DNA of 64,000 nt, taken from positions 1 to 64,000 of the forward strand of contig SUWJ01000002.1 of NCBI GenBank assembly GCA_015061545.1. Direction: 5' to 3'. Within the stretch, counting starts at the first letter, position 1, and every line of letters starts with the position of its first letter. The stretch comes from Lentisphaerota bacterium. Its GTDB lineage: Bacteria > Verrucomicrobiota > Lentisphaeria > Victivallales > Victivallaceae. A program made the translations under genes and the position numbers. Under the pieces are notes generated by a model. It did no database searches. It was not told the origin of the DNA and worked only from the letters and a program-made list of their open reading frames with translations. Positions 33,810-43,600 of the stretch are shown here, piece by piece.

Positions 33810-34799
33810 TTATATTTTGGAGATAATTGACTCGCGCTTACTGTTATACTCTTCTTCCGTAATGAGGTTCTTATCGAACATATCTTTCAACTTGATCAAT
33901 TTACGTTCCCAATCATCATCTGCAACAGAAGCAGCCTCTCTGGCGACCTGCATTCCAAGCGGGAAACCGGCCCCCATTCCCATCCCCATTCCGGCAGCAG
34001 CACCGACAAACGCTCCCGCTCCGCCATTGCTGTTGCCGGCTGCCAGCTGCATTATTTCCATACTTTTAGCGGTAAGATATCCCTGACCGATCTCAACGGA
34101 ACCAAGCTGCTGCATTTCCATGCGCTTAGCCATTACCGATTGTATCTGCTTTATTTCTTCAGGGGGAAGATTGATATTTTTAATCGAAAAATTGACGACT
34201 TCCAGCCCGAAACGTTCAAATTCAGCACTTACCTCCGCTTCAACAGCATCTGCTATTTCTGAAATGGACGCATTTATCTGAAAAATTGACTCGCCGGCAG
34301 CAATTCGTCTACTGAGAATAAGAGTCAGTTTTTCAACAATTTCTCCTGCAAAATAAGATCTTATTCTGGAACTGTCAGCCAGGGACTGCGTGCCGACCAA
34401 TTGGGTATAAAATCTGCGTGAATCCTCTATCCTGATCCCATATAAACCAAATGCCCCGATATTCACCGGATAGTTGAATAAAGGATCAATCAGAGATATC
34501 CGCTGGGGAGTACCCCAATTTAAATCAAGCTTTGCTGTTTTGCTGATAAACCACACTTCTCCTGTAAAAGGCGATCTCCCCGCAAAAATATTTCCGGCAA
34601 AACCGGACGAACCGCTTTGGAGCGTATGAGTTCCCGGCCCGTAAACCTCAACCGCCAATCCTCCTTTTACAAAAAGCGCTTCCTGACCTTCATTTACAAC
34701 CAGCTGGCTACCCCAAGCTATCTGATCGGGTACTGCTGACAGATATTTTTCTACAAAAAACAGATCCGAACTTGCGTTACATTTTATGATCTCGCTCAT
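33810..34799 (-). CDS. SPFH-domain protein with C-terminal SHOCT motif (YdjI-like)
   Basis: The protein has about 329 residues from the ATG at 34799, which has AGGGA 9 bases upstream. The longer frame starts at TTG 34889 and adds 30 residues not typical of the family. The SPFH region covers VVNEGQEALFVKGG through a coiled segment ending GLEVVNFSIKNINLPPEE. A Gly/Met-rich linker (GMGMGMGAGFPLGMQ) leads to a short SHOCT-like helical hairpin, KLKDMFDKNLITEEEYNSKR. Such YdjI/virion-core-like proteins assemble into large oligomers and are linked to envelope stress. It is first in the cassette with the membrane and zinc-ribbon genes. Confidence 0.82.
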   Translation of the reverse strand: MSEIIKCNASSDLFFVEKYLSAVPDQIAWGSQLVVNEGQEALFVKGGLAVEVYGPGTHTLQSGSSGFAGNIFAGRSPFTGEVWFISKTAKLDLNWGTPQRISLIDPLFNYPVNIGAFGLYGIRIEDSRRFYTQLVGTQSLADSSRIRSYFAGEIVEKLTLILSRRIAAGESIFQINASISEIADAVEAEVSAEFERFGLEVVNFSIKNINLPPEEIKQIQSVMAKRMEMQQLGSVEIGQGYLTAKSMEIMQLAAGNSNGGAGAFVGAAAGMGMGMGAGFPLGMQVAREAASVADDDWERKLIKLKDMFDKNLITEEEYNSKRESIISKI

Positions 34800-35186
34800 A
34801 CCAATTGTCCCTATTAAAACTGAAGCTGCCGTACTAATACTTGCCGTAAAAAAATATTTACCCTGCGGATAGCGTAAATATTTTTGCAAGGCACTAAATA
34901 CCCTAACATGATTATAAACGTTATCAATGCATTTTTCTTACATCAATTTGGGCAAAAATCTATAATTTTACAAAAAAACATTTGAAGCGTTGTCTGAACC
35001 ATGGTTTTCCGGGAATGGGTTCTGTAAATTTCAGGCAAGAACGTTTTTTATGTCGCAGCAGGGAATGCCCGCGACGGCAGGGTGTTGCAGAGCTTGGCGG
35101 TTGTTGGGGCGGCGGCGGGTAGCGGAAGGGTGTTGTGAGTCTTGGCGGTTGTTGGGGCGGCGGAGTTTTCCGCCGATGCTGTTTTG

Positions 35187-35294
35187 TCTGACAAGTCGGA
35201 CAAGTCGGACAAGTCGGACAGGTCAGACAGGGCGGACAGGGCGGACAGGGCGGACAGGGCGGACAGGGCGGACAGGGCGGACAGGGCGGACAGG
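35187..35294 (+). repeat. 9-bp tandem repeat array, 12 units
   Basis: Twelve consecutive 9-base units form a gradient: TCTGACAAG, TCGGACAAG twice, TCGGACAGG, TCAGACAGG, then GCGGACAGG seven times. The homogeneous right end suggests recent expansion by slippage. As the period is a multiple of three, both strands stay open, which explains spurious frames. Confidence 0.97.
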
Positions 35295-35330
35295 ACAAAG
35301 GTTCCGCCCAGATGGGCGGTTGTTGCTTTA

Positions 35331-35362
35331 CACCGCCCCTGAAAATTGTATCAGGGGCGGTG
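35331..35362. terminator. hairpin downstream of pseudopilin gene
   Basis: The perfect 12-bp stem CACCGCCCCTGA/TCAGGGGCGGTG with an 8-base loop lies 13 bases beyond the stop of the leftward pseudopilin gene. No T tract follows, so it may act as an RNA-stabilising structure rather than a terminator. Confidence 0.5.
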
Positions 35363-35374
35363 ATTGGGGGGGTG

Positions 35375-36094
35375 TTACCAGCGGTCCCACTTACTGGCGG
35401 AAGAATCGTTGATGTTGCGGTAGCTGCCTGTAACCTTGTAGAGTTCTACCGTGTCTTTGCCCTGATAGGCTTCCACATGGCCATCGCACCAGACGATGTT
35501 GCTGCTGTTGCCGTGGCGGGGAACCAGCACACCGACCGTGCTGGTGAGCGAGGTGCTGTCGTAAAGCAGATAGCTGCCGTTACCTGTAGTCATGACCATT
35601 GTATCGCCCGAATAGATCGTTTCGCTGGGATTTTTGATCTGCGGCAGTTTGGCGGGAGCTGTCGTATCAGCGCCGCCATCACGATATGACGAACCGATGT
35701 TGCAATAGTTTATGCCGTAGGAGCTGGAGTAGCCGCCATCGGTTTTGCCTTTGCACAACGTTGTAGCGGTATTGGAGGGGCAGTTGAAGTGTTCGATCCT
35801 GTCCACATACCCCATATTTACATAGCCGCGCGGCCAGCCCACGCCGGAGTACATAAATGCTTTGGGATAAGTGTCGTTGTAATCCTGCACATACATCATC
35901 GTCCCCAGCCCGATCTGTTTGAGTCGGCTGACGCAGTCGGTACTGCGGGCGCGCTCCCGGGCGGCGGACAATGCCGGCAGCAGCATGGCTGCCAGAATTG
36001 CAATAATGGCAATTACAACGAGGAGTTCGATGAGGGTGAAGCTGTGCTTCACCCCGTCATGACGGGTTTTTGCTTCTTGCGTGTTCAGTTTCAT
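35375..36094 (-). CDS. pseudopilin-like protein with H-X8-DG C-terminal motif
   Basis: The protein has 239 residues. A basic leader precedes [20 protein letters not shown], then [14 protein letters not shown] and [20 protein letters not shown]. The C-terminal [17 protein letters not shown] carries the H-x-DG signature of DUF1559-type pseudopilins common in Planctomycetes/Lentisphaerota. It is predicted to be processed by prepilin peptidase and anchored in the inner membrane. GGAG precedes the ATG by 8 bases. It lies 65 bases downstream of the LamG-containing secreted protein and may be co-transcribed with it. Confidence 0.9.
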   Translation of the reverse strand: MKLNTQEAKTRHDGVKHSFTLIELLVVIAIIAILAAMLLPALSAARERARSTDCVSRLKQIGLGTMMYVQDYNDTYPKAFMYSGVGWPRGYVNMGYVDRIEHFNCPSNTATTLCKGKTDGGYSSSYGINYCNIGSSYRDGGADTTAPAKLPQIKNPSETIYSGDTMVMTTGNGSYLLYDSTSLTSTVGVLVPRHGNSSNIVWCDGHVEAYQGKDTVELYKVTGSYRNINDSSASKWDRW

Positions 36095-36159
36095 TTTTTT
36101 TCTCCTTTCGAGATTACATAATTTAGTAACGTAATAACATAGCGTGTTTTATTGATTTT

Positions 36160-39100
36160 TCAAATTATCATATAGCTGAAAACCTTACCATCAATATTTA
36201 ATTCCAGTTTTTTACATTCCTGCGGCAGTTCTCTGCGGAATACTTCCTTTCTATTTTCGTCCAGCCCGATGATCGCGGTGGCTTGTTTAAGCGGCAGACA
36301 ACTTAAATCCACAGTTATTTTTTCGGCTTTTACAAATGGTGCGGGAATCACTTCCAGCTTTTTGCCTTTGTCTTCAAACAATATAGCGTAGGCATTGCGG
36401 CATTTTACTGCTCCGAAATCATTCTCCTGACCGTTACCGTTGACATAACAATATTCATCGCCCAGACTGTAATCGGCGCGGACAGAATTATTTAATATGG
36501 AGTAAGTTTCGCACTTATCGGGTATATTCAGGTAATACCCGTAAGGCGGCAGCGTAATTTTTCTGCCTTTAACTTCCAGCGCGTACTCCTTATTTTTATT
36601 GGCGTTGATGTAGACTGTACAACCGTTATTGTAGGTGATCTTGAGCTGATTGTTGTTCAACGCATCGGCAGCCAGCAATTCTGCGGCGCTCAACATTCTG
36701 CCATCCAGATGGTATTTTATATCCGCCACGGGAACTCCTGCGTAATACTTTTGTATCTGCTTGGGCATAAAGTAGCTTTTCAGTGTTACGGCTTCGGCTT
36801 TTACTTGCGGTTTGCCGCCGGTGATACCAAAAAGATGACCGATATTGCCGTGAGCAAAGGTCAGAGTCAACATCCGGTCGATCTCCTTTTTATTCCTGGA
36901 AAAGGCGATTGAAAGATGGCAGCCTGTATCGTTGCTCAAAGGATGGATCTTCCGCAGCTGAAACTCAGGATAAACCGGGTCATCAGGCGAACCTGACTGG
37001 CTGTAACTGTCGCAAAATCCTGCCAGCACCCATTGCATGATCCCTTCGGAAAGCGGAATATCAAAATCTTTGCGTTCCACGATCAGACTTTTGGCAAGTA
37101 CCCGGATCACGGGCGAAAATTTACCCGCTTCGGGGGCTCTGGCATCCAAGTCGGTATATGCCCACGGCGCACGGCAGGTGTATTGATCCGGATAGGTACA
37201 GGTAAGTTTGAATTTGCGCTTGAGCAAAGCATTGATCCGCTGCTGAATATCCAGCATATAAGCGTATTTGCACATCCTTGCGGTAGTGGCGCCGTAACGG
37301 ATATCGCCATCGCTGTTGAGCGTCATGCGGTCAAAAGTTGTTTCGCAACTGCCAATGGCCGGCAGCAGCGTATAATTGGAATAAAGCCCCATGCGGTAGC
37401 CCAGCAGATCGGTACATTTCCGGAAATACTCCGCCGCTGCCGCGTCGCCGCCGATATCGGGCAGAATACTTTCCAGATTGCTGTCGTACCCGCCGCGCCG
37501 CTTGGGTGAATACTGTCTGCCCAGCGATTGATGATCGCGGATCATCAGATTCCGCATTCCGTAGCGGTGGAACATTTCCCACATCTTATAATGGCGGGGA
37601 AAGTAATCAGGCAACGGCATCTTGTCGTACCACATACGGGTTGCCCAGATGCCCTGCCGGGTCAGTTCCATAGTCGGGTTGCGGGGATTGGCAATATGCG
37701 GCAGAACTTCGGCAACTGTACTGCTGGCGGTCAGGTGGATGACTTCGGAAACTGTATTGCGCTGTCCATCGGTCTTAGCCTGATACACGGCGCCGCCGTT
37801 GATCTGATAGCGGTTATCTGCCAATGCGCCATGCCCGCCGATCAAACTCGAAGCATTGCTGTAATAGATATCCACAAAGGCGCTCATCACCATTTTATTG
37901 CAGTACAATATTGCCGGGTCGTTGATTTTTTTTGCCCGCACCACCCAATAGGGAACCGGTGAAATCACCGCTTTATCGGTCAAACCTGCCACCAGCCCGG
38001 TACGGACTTCGTAAACCTTGCCGTTGCCGCCGCTGAGTTTGATGCTTAAAGTCTTACCGTTTGCCGACAACTCAATTACGGTCTGAGCCAGCGCTTGATT
38101 TTTGTAACTCCAGCTCCAACGGGTGATAACCTTGCCATCGGTCTGACGGCAATCGAGCAGTTCAGCGGTCAATCCTGCGGCATTGGCATCCAGCAGATTG
38201 CCGTCGGGAGCGACAAAGCAAAATCCCCCGTTCAAAAGCGGCTGAAAAGGTTTACCGCCGTTGAAAGAAAGCGTTATATCGCTTAAACTGCCGCTGGCAG
38301 GAGTGTAGTTGCAGACGATTTTATCTTTACTGTCCCCCATAATAAAATTGTAGCTTTTACCCTGCTTTTCCACCCGCCCCGGTTCCGCGGCGTTTTGCAG
38401 CGTCGGCCGCGCGCCCGAACTGACAGTCGGTGCGCCGATATCCTGCCACGAAGGAATTTTCACCCCTGCAGCCGGCAGTTCCGGCGCCAGTTTATGTACT
38501 GCCAGATTATCCAGATAGTAGACTTCGGGCTTGAGTCCGCCGAAGTCATAAAAGGTAAGTTTGGTCAATTTGGCAGGCACTTTGACCGGCTGTGGAATTT
38601 TCTTTATCATCACCGTCCAGCCTGTCCAGTAGATAAACGGTATTTCTGCCGACTGCATCGGCACATTAACGCGCTTGCCGTCGGCATCGATCAGCTCAAT
38701 TTCCAGCTTGGTGCCGACCGTCTTGGTCCAGTTGGCTGCAGATATATACATGGACAGATAATCAAACTCTTCCCTGATTTCAATCGGCACATCGGGCGCA
38801 ATCGACACCCGCCGCCGGGCAGGATCAAAGTGAATCCCTGCCTGCAGCGTAAGTTTGGCGGTATAATCGCCCCACAAACGGTCATCGTTGCTGCGGCAGA
38901 GTGTACCTTCGGCAATATTTTTGCAAGTGGTGATGTTCCAGTTGGAGAGATCTTCAAAATCGCAGATCACCTTACCGATCGGCACTTGTTTTTCCATATC
39001 CCGCAGCCGCGGCAGCGGTTCAGCCAACGCAGTCGGATCGCTGTTGGTGGCTTTTACAGTTATAAGTTTGCCTGTATCCGGATCGCTTTTCAGCGCAATC

Positions 39101-40359
39101 GCCGTCCGGTAGATGCGTACATCGTCGATCCCGCCCTGAAAAAAGAGTCCGTCGCGGTCGGCAGCCTTACCGACATGGATCCTGCCCTTATACGGCAGGA
39201 TCTTACCCTGCGCCGCCACACTCTGCCCCACGGGTTGACCGTTGACAAAGATTTGGATTTTTTCTCCATCGTAAACAAAAGCAACGTGCTGCCAGCAGCC
39301 CGGCTTCAACACTTCATATGCGCTGCAGGTAAAATATCCCTGATCGGTACGCAGCGAAACATTCAGCCCGTTTTTGTAGTAAGTACCTATCGCCCAACCG
39401 CTGTTGCGGCTTGATTTGGCGCTGATTATATGCCCCTGTTCGTCCAGACTCTTCGGCATGGTGCGTTCGGGCTTGATCCATGCCCCCGCAGTCAGATTGG
39501 CAAGCGGTTTTTCCAATTCCGGGTAATCCGGCAGCTTGATACTTGAACTGCTGCCGTTGAAATACCACGCCAGAGCCTTTTTTTCGTAGCTTATATCATC
39601 GCCCGCAAAGACGTTCTGTGCGCCCATCGGCAGCTGCAGTTCCAGACTTGCTGCCGGCGGCGGAACATTCCCTCTGCCCAAATCAATACTCATTGCGGCA
39701 ATATCCTCCGCGCTGAGCGCCTGCGAATAGATGCGCAAAAGCCCCATGCTGCCGGTAACAGAACTCTTTTTCCAGCCGCCCGAATTACCGATAAGCAACT
39801 TCTCTTTGCTGCAGGCAACCGGAGTCGGCAGCGTGCGTTTGCCCACCAATTTACCATCGCAGTAAGCGGCGGCAGCATTGCCTTTTACGGTGAAGGCCCA
39901 GGTGTGAAACCGCTGATCGTTGACCCCGGCTGAAAATGCCATATCGCCTTTGCCGCCATGCAGATAGACCGAAACTTTTTCGTCGTTGAAGAGCAGCCCG
40001 AACGAACCTTTTTTCAAAAGCGCATAACCGCTGCCGATGACTTTGCCGTGAAAAACGATGGTAAAATCCTTGCGTTCGGCAACATTGGCAATATCCTGTA
40101 TCGCTCTCCCCTTTCCATCCAGCGGGATATGACTTTCGGGCTGCCAGCCGGGAATGGAAACAACATCGCTGCCAATAGCATTTTTCTGCACGATGCGGTC
40201 GCGGATACGCAATATGTCGCTGCCGTTAAAGTCCAATGCGGCTGTCAAACCGTTATCGGTATGCTGATAACTGGTGTACCAGTCTACCGCCCCCAGTGGA
40301 AAAATCATCCAACAACAAGTAACCACGCAGATGATACGCACCATGAAACTCAGATCCAT
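36160..40359 (-). CDS. giant secreted protein with two LamG-like domains and a C-terminal glycosidase-like barrel
   Basis: The protein has 1399 residues. After an N-terminal hydrophobic segment (MVRIICVVTCCWMIFPLGA), two concanavalin-A/LamG-3 modules are seen at about 60-225 and 255-430. Each has the FHTWAFTVKG or WQHVAFVYDGEKIQIFVNGQ type strand pair. A carbohydrate-binding-like beta domain follows at about 455-640. The C-terminal half has RMWYDKMPLPDYFPRHYKMWEM-type barrel elements (cited in part), DHQSLG, YSNYTLLP and YPDQYTC, suggesting an alpha-galactosidase-like or unassigned GH fold. No catalytic pair could be named. A consensus sigma-70 promoter lies about 70 bases upstream. Confidence 0.7.
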   Translation of the reverse strand: MDLSFMVRIICVVTCCWMIFPLGAVDWYTSYQHTDNGLTAALDFNGSDILRIRDRIVQKNAIGSDVVSIPGWQPESHIPLDGKGRAIQDIANVAERKDFTIVFHGKVIGSGYALLKKGSFGLLFNDEKVSVYLHGGKGDMAFSAGVNDQRFHTWAFTVKGNAAAAYCDGKLVGKRTLPTPVACSKEKLLIGNSGGWKKSSVTGSMGLLRIYSQALSAEDIAAMSIDLGRGNVPPPAASLELQLPMGAQNVFAGDDISYEKKALAWYFNGSSSSIKLPDYPELEKPLANLTAGAWIKPERTMPKSLDEQGHIISAKSSRNSGWAIGTYYKNGLNVSLRTDQGYFTCSAYEVLKPGCWQHVAFVYDGEKIQIFVNGQPVGQSVAAQGKILPYKGRIHVGKAADRDGLFFQGGIDDVRIYRTAIALKSDPDTGKLITVKATNSDPTALAEPLPRLRDMEKQVPIGKVICDFEDLSNWNITTCKNIAEGTLCRSNDDRLWGDYTAKLTLQAGIHFDPARRRVSIAPDVPIEIREEFDYLSMYISAANWTKTVGTKLEIELIDADGKRVNVPMQSAEIPFIYWTGWTVMIKKIPQPVKVPAKLTKLTFYDFGGLKPEVYYLDNLAVHKLAPELPAAGVKIPSWQDIGAPTVSSGARPTLQNAAEPGRVEKQGKSYNFIMGDSKDKIVCNYTPASGSLSDITLSFNGGKPFQPLLNGGFCFVAPDGNLLDANAAGLTAELLDCRQTDGKVITRWSWSYKNQALAQTVIELSANGKTLSIKLSGGNGKVYEVRTGLVAGLTDKAVISPVPYWVVRAKKINDPAILYCNKMVMSAFVDIYYSNASSLIGGHGALADNRYQINGGAVYQAKTDGQRNTVSEVIHLTASSTVAEVLPHIANPRNPTMELTRQGIWATRMWYDKMPLPDYFPRHYKMWEMFHRYGMRNLMIRDHQSLGRQYSPKRRGGYDSNLESILPDIGGDAAAAEYFRKCTDLLGYRMGLYSNYTLLPAIGSCETTFDRMTLNSDGDIRYGATTARMCKYAYMLDIQQRINALLKRKFKLTCTYPDQYTCRAPWAYTDLDARAPEAGKFSPVIRVLAKSLIVERKDFDIPLSEGIMQWVLAGFCDSYSQSGSPDDPVYPEFQLRKIHPLSNDTGCHLSIAFSRNKKEIDRMLTLTFAHGNIGHLFGITGGKPQVKAEAVTLKSYFMPKQIQKYYAGVPVADIKYHLDGRMLSAAELLAADALNNNQLKITYNNGCTVYINANKNKEYALEVKGRKITLPPYGYYLNIPDKCETYSILNNSVRADYSLGDEYCYVNGNGQENDFGAVKCRNAYAILFEDKGKKLEVIPAPFVKAEKITVDLSCLPLKQATAIIGLDENRKEVFRRELPQECKKLELNIDGKVFSYMII

Positions 40360-40430
40360 ATGCCCTTGATCCCTTCCTGTTTACATCTTCACAATCGCTT
40401 GCTATCGCATTTACTAATAAATTATATTCA

Positions 40431-40459
40431 ATTATACAATATTTTTACGACGTTGTCAA
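40431..40459 (-). promoter_or_regulatory. consensus sigma-70 promoter of the LamG protein gene
   Basis: On the minus strand TTGACA (40454-40459) and TATAAT (40431-40436) are separated by exactly 17 bases, a full consensus match, about 70 bases before the start codon. Confidence 0.85.
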
Positions 40460-40567
40460 GGGAATTTTTGAAAAATTTCCTGTTTTTTATTTATAAATTT
40501 GAATTTTATTCTGAAAAACGCGATTACGGTTTAAGTACATATGTAACCCAAGTTTCGGGCAATCCGT

Positions 40568-40637
40568 AAAAATGCCGATCGCATAACTTCCCTGCAGTAT
40601 TCAATATCACCGGCGGGAGGGTGCAATCGGCATTTTT
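40568..40637 (-). terminator. long-stem terminator of GH42-like paralogue C
   Basis: A 16-bp stem with one C-A or G-T position (AAAAATGCCGATCGCA/TGCAATCGGCATTTTT) encloses a 38-base loop with some internal pairing. T runs occur on both sides. It starts 25 bases after the stop of the leftward gene at 40662. Confidence 0.75.
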
Positions 40638-40661
40638 TATTGCAGATTTAATATTTGCTGC

Positions 40662-43600
40662 TTATTCTGCTGCGGTCAGCTTTACAATGGTGTAAACTTT
40701 CAGCAATTCTTTCGGCAGCGTGATCCGGCTGCCGTTGATCGCTTTTACCGCTTCCACGCGCAATTCTTTCCAGCCTTCAAAGTCGGGGCTGGCAGCTTCG
40801 GCGCGGGTTATTACCCGATCTTTAAGCTCAAAAGTTATATCTTCTTTCAGTTGCGGGAAGCCCCCTTCCGGCACGCCGACGGGGATCGTATCGCCATAGT
40901 TGAAGTTGCTGCCGCTGCCGTTGAGGAAATGCGCATAAAGCAGATTGCTGTTTTTGATCTTGTACAGCGAAGTATGCACCTTGTCGGGCGCACTGCATTG
41001 CCACACCCCGGCATCAGCTTGATCTATGGCAAGCTGCAGCAAGCTCCTGAACGCCGCTTCCAGCGCCTGGTCGTGCTTGAAGTTCATCTTTTTAGCTGCA
41101 GATACTTCGGGCATAAATACCGCTTGGCCAGCGGCAAAAGGCAGGCAGTAAACAGTTCCTTTGCCGTATTTCTGCTGATAAATCCCCGCATAGGTTTTAT
41201 TGCCCACCGTAAATTCCACGGGCGAAGGTTGCGCAGGCACATTCCCCTTAGGCAGAAATCCGAAAACCCGATTGACCGGCTGCTGATTCTTTTTGCCGTT
41301 AAAGGCAAACTCCCTGACCGTAACGCCCCGCCAGTTGCGCTCAAAGCCCAACATATCGGCAAAAGGCCATTGGCTGCGCGCAACTCCCAGCGCATTGGCG
41401 CAGCCGGTATGTCCCGAAATCACCAGATGTCCACCGTTACGGACGTAATTTTTCAACAGCTCCACCTGCTCATCGGAAATCGCTCCGCAGGCCGGCGCAA
41501 AAACCAGTTTGTAGTTGCCGAGCCGTTGAGCCGTCAAAGATATATCGCTGATGATATCGAAAGAAACGTGCATAGCGTCCAACACCTGCGCCGTACCGAA
41601 CGTTTCCTGGATATAATTCATCAATATACCATTGTTGCGGGACTGGCTGGAAAAGATAAATGCCGTATCGGCATAATTGACCGCATTTTTCAAATCCATA
41701 TTGCGGTCGCCGAACTCGTAATAATTGCTTTTTCCTGCCGGGCAATGCAGCGGCGCCGCCCATGTAACCTGAGCGTTCATATTGTTCATCGCCCAGCCGT
41801 AATAAGATACATCCCAGCTGTTCAGGCTGTAAACCAGACCGAAAATCGGACCGCCATACTCCAGACGGTACATATTTTTGCACTTGCGCAGCACCGAAAC
41901 CGCACGGCTGGCTGCCCAGACGTTGCGGCTCATTATTTCCGTACCCAGAAAATCCACCGCCCGCCCCACCTGCAGCAGATCCGCTCCACCGCGGTTGTAC
42001 GCCCAGCCATCAGTCAAACCATAATGGGTAGTGTAACAGAAAAAGCTGAAATCGCCCCGACTCTGCTGAATTGCCCGACGGGTATCCACCCACCAGTCCC
42101 CCACCCGCTTGGCGCGCCACGTTCTGAACAGTTTATCCAGTTCCGTGCCGCTGGCCTTATGCCGCGACGGCGGCAGATCTCCGGCAAGTTCGTTGACCGG
42201 GTAATGGACTGCCGTATCGCGGAAAAACTCCTCGCGGCAAACGCCGCAGCCGCAGAAATCAAATCCGGGGTAGCAGACTTCGTCGATCATCATACCGTCG
42301 ATATTGGTATCAAGAATGTAGCCGAGCAGATATTTGCGGAACGCTGCGTTGCGCTGAGGCTGATTGGGGCAGTAGTCCGTAGTCGGCAGCATGGTGGAAA
42401 GTTCCCGCGCCAGATATGCCGCATCCTTTGCCGCCACGCGGAACCCTGCCACCCGGTTCCAGAGCAGAGTATAATCTATATGGTCAAAAAGTTTCATGCC
42501 CCGTTCGTGCCCCGCCTGTGCCATGCGTTTGATCATTGACTGAACATGGCTCTGCTGCGCCGGATAGGTGTGGCGCGAGAGCAAACCGTTGACGATCACC
42601 ATATTGATCCGGTCTTTTTTCATTTCATCCAGCCGCTTTTCCACCAATCCGGGAGCATCAAATTCGCGGAATGAACCTTGATTGGCAGGGCCCATGTCGC
42701 CGATCACAGCATTGTAGCGCCAATCCATTTTTTCAGGTTGGGCGGGCATTTCAACGGCGTATTCCAGCGGTTTGGGGGCAAAAGGTTCATCCAATTCAGG
42801 CAGCGTAAAATCGCAGCGGCCGATGTTGAACTGAGCGGGCGTCTTGAATTCTTCGCTGCTCATTATCACCCCGGGTTCAAACCCTTCTGTGTACCAGAAC
42901 CCCCGTTCCAGCGAAAAATCTTCGTACAAACTCATCAGCTGCTGCACGCCCAGCCCCGAAAGCTGCCAATCGCCTTCCAGCGTGATTTCCGCCGAACCTT
43001 TTTCCAGCTTGAATACCCGCGTAATACTGGTGCCGCGATTTTTTTCCACCGATACATTATCGACCAGCACCTGACCGTTCACCTTGAGCAGCGTATTATT
43101 TTGCCGCCCGCAGCGGTTGCCGATATTGGCAGTAATAAAGTAAAACCCCGGCTCCAGACCGCCCAGATAAAAACGTGCCTTCCGGCTGCCGCCGACCGCC
43201 GAATAGAACGCGCCCGGTTCATTATTGGTAAATACCCTGCCGTCAGCAGGATCAAGCCAGCCGTCGCCCTTGCCGTCCGATTTCTTCAGATCCATAACCG
43301 TATAACGCTTGCCGACCTGAGCTGCGCCGAAGCTGTAGAGTTTCTGCGCAGGCAGAATGTCGTTGTAAGCATAGCTCTTGCGGGCGTGATACTGGTTGTA
43401 CTCCTTCATTCCCCCGGCAGTAAGCACTACTTTAGCAGTGGTATTGAATCCGAAATGCGGGATCGGGCGGGCGATGAAAAACTCAAAGTCACCTGATCCA
43501 TCCTGACTGCCGCGCAAATCCCACAATCCCCGCATACTGCCCACATCGTAACCGGCGGGAGCGCCGTGCGGATCAAAGTCAAAAATCAATCCGCCCACGG

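Larger units (their letters stand above)
34800..35374. other. intergenic region with tandem repeats, no convincing gene
   Basis: It holds two 37-base direct repeats 48 bp apart (35079-35115 and 35127-35163, starting AGGGTGTTG), the 9-bp array listed separately, a small stem CCGCCC/GGGCGG (35304-35319) and a 12-bp stem-loop at 35331-35362. Frames through the array read as Ser-Asp-Lys/Ala-Asp-Arg or Cys-Pro-Pro repeats and are judged non-coding. Confidence 0.6.

Noticed and set aside
35187-35294. A CRISPR-like array
   Set aside because: Units are 9 bp and contiguous, with no spacers and no cas genes nearby.
34960-35298. A Cys-Pro-Pro repeat protein and the opposite-strand Ala-Asp-Arg repeat
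   Set aside because: Both are translations of the 9-bp tandem array, which keeps all frames open; there is no ribosome binding site or signal.
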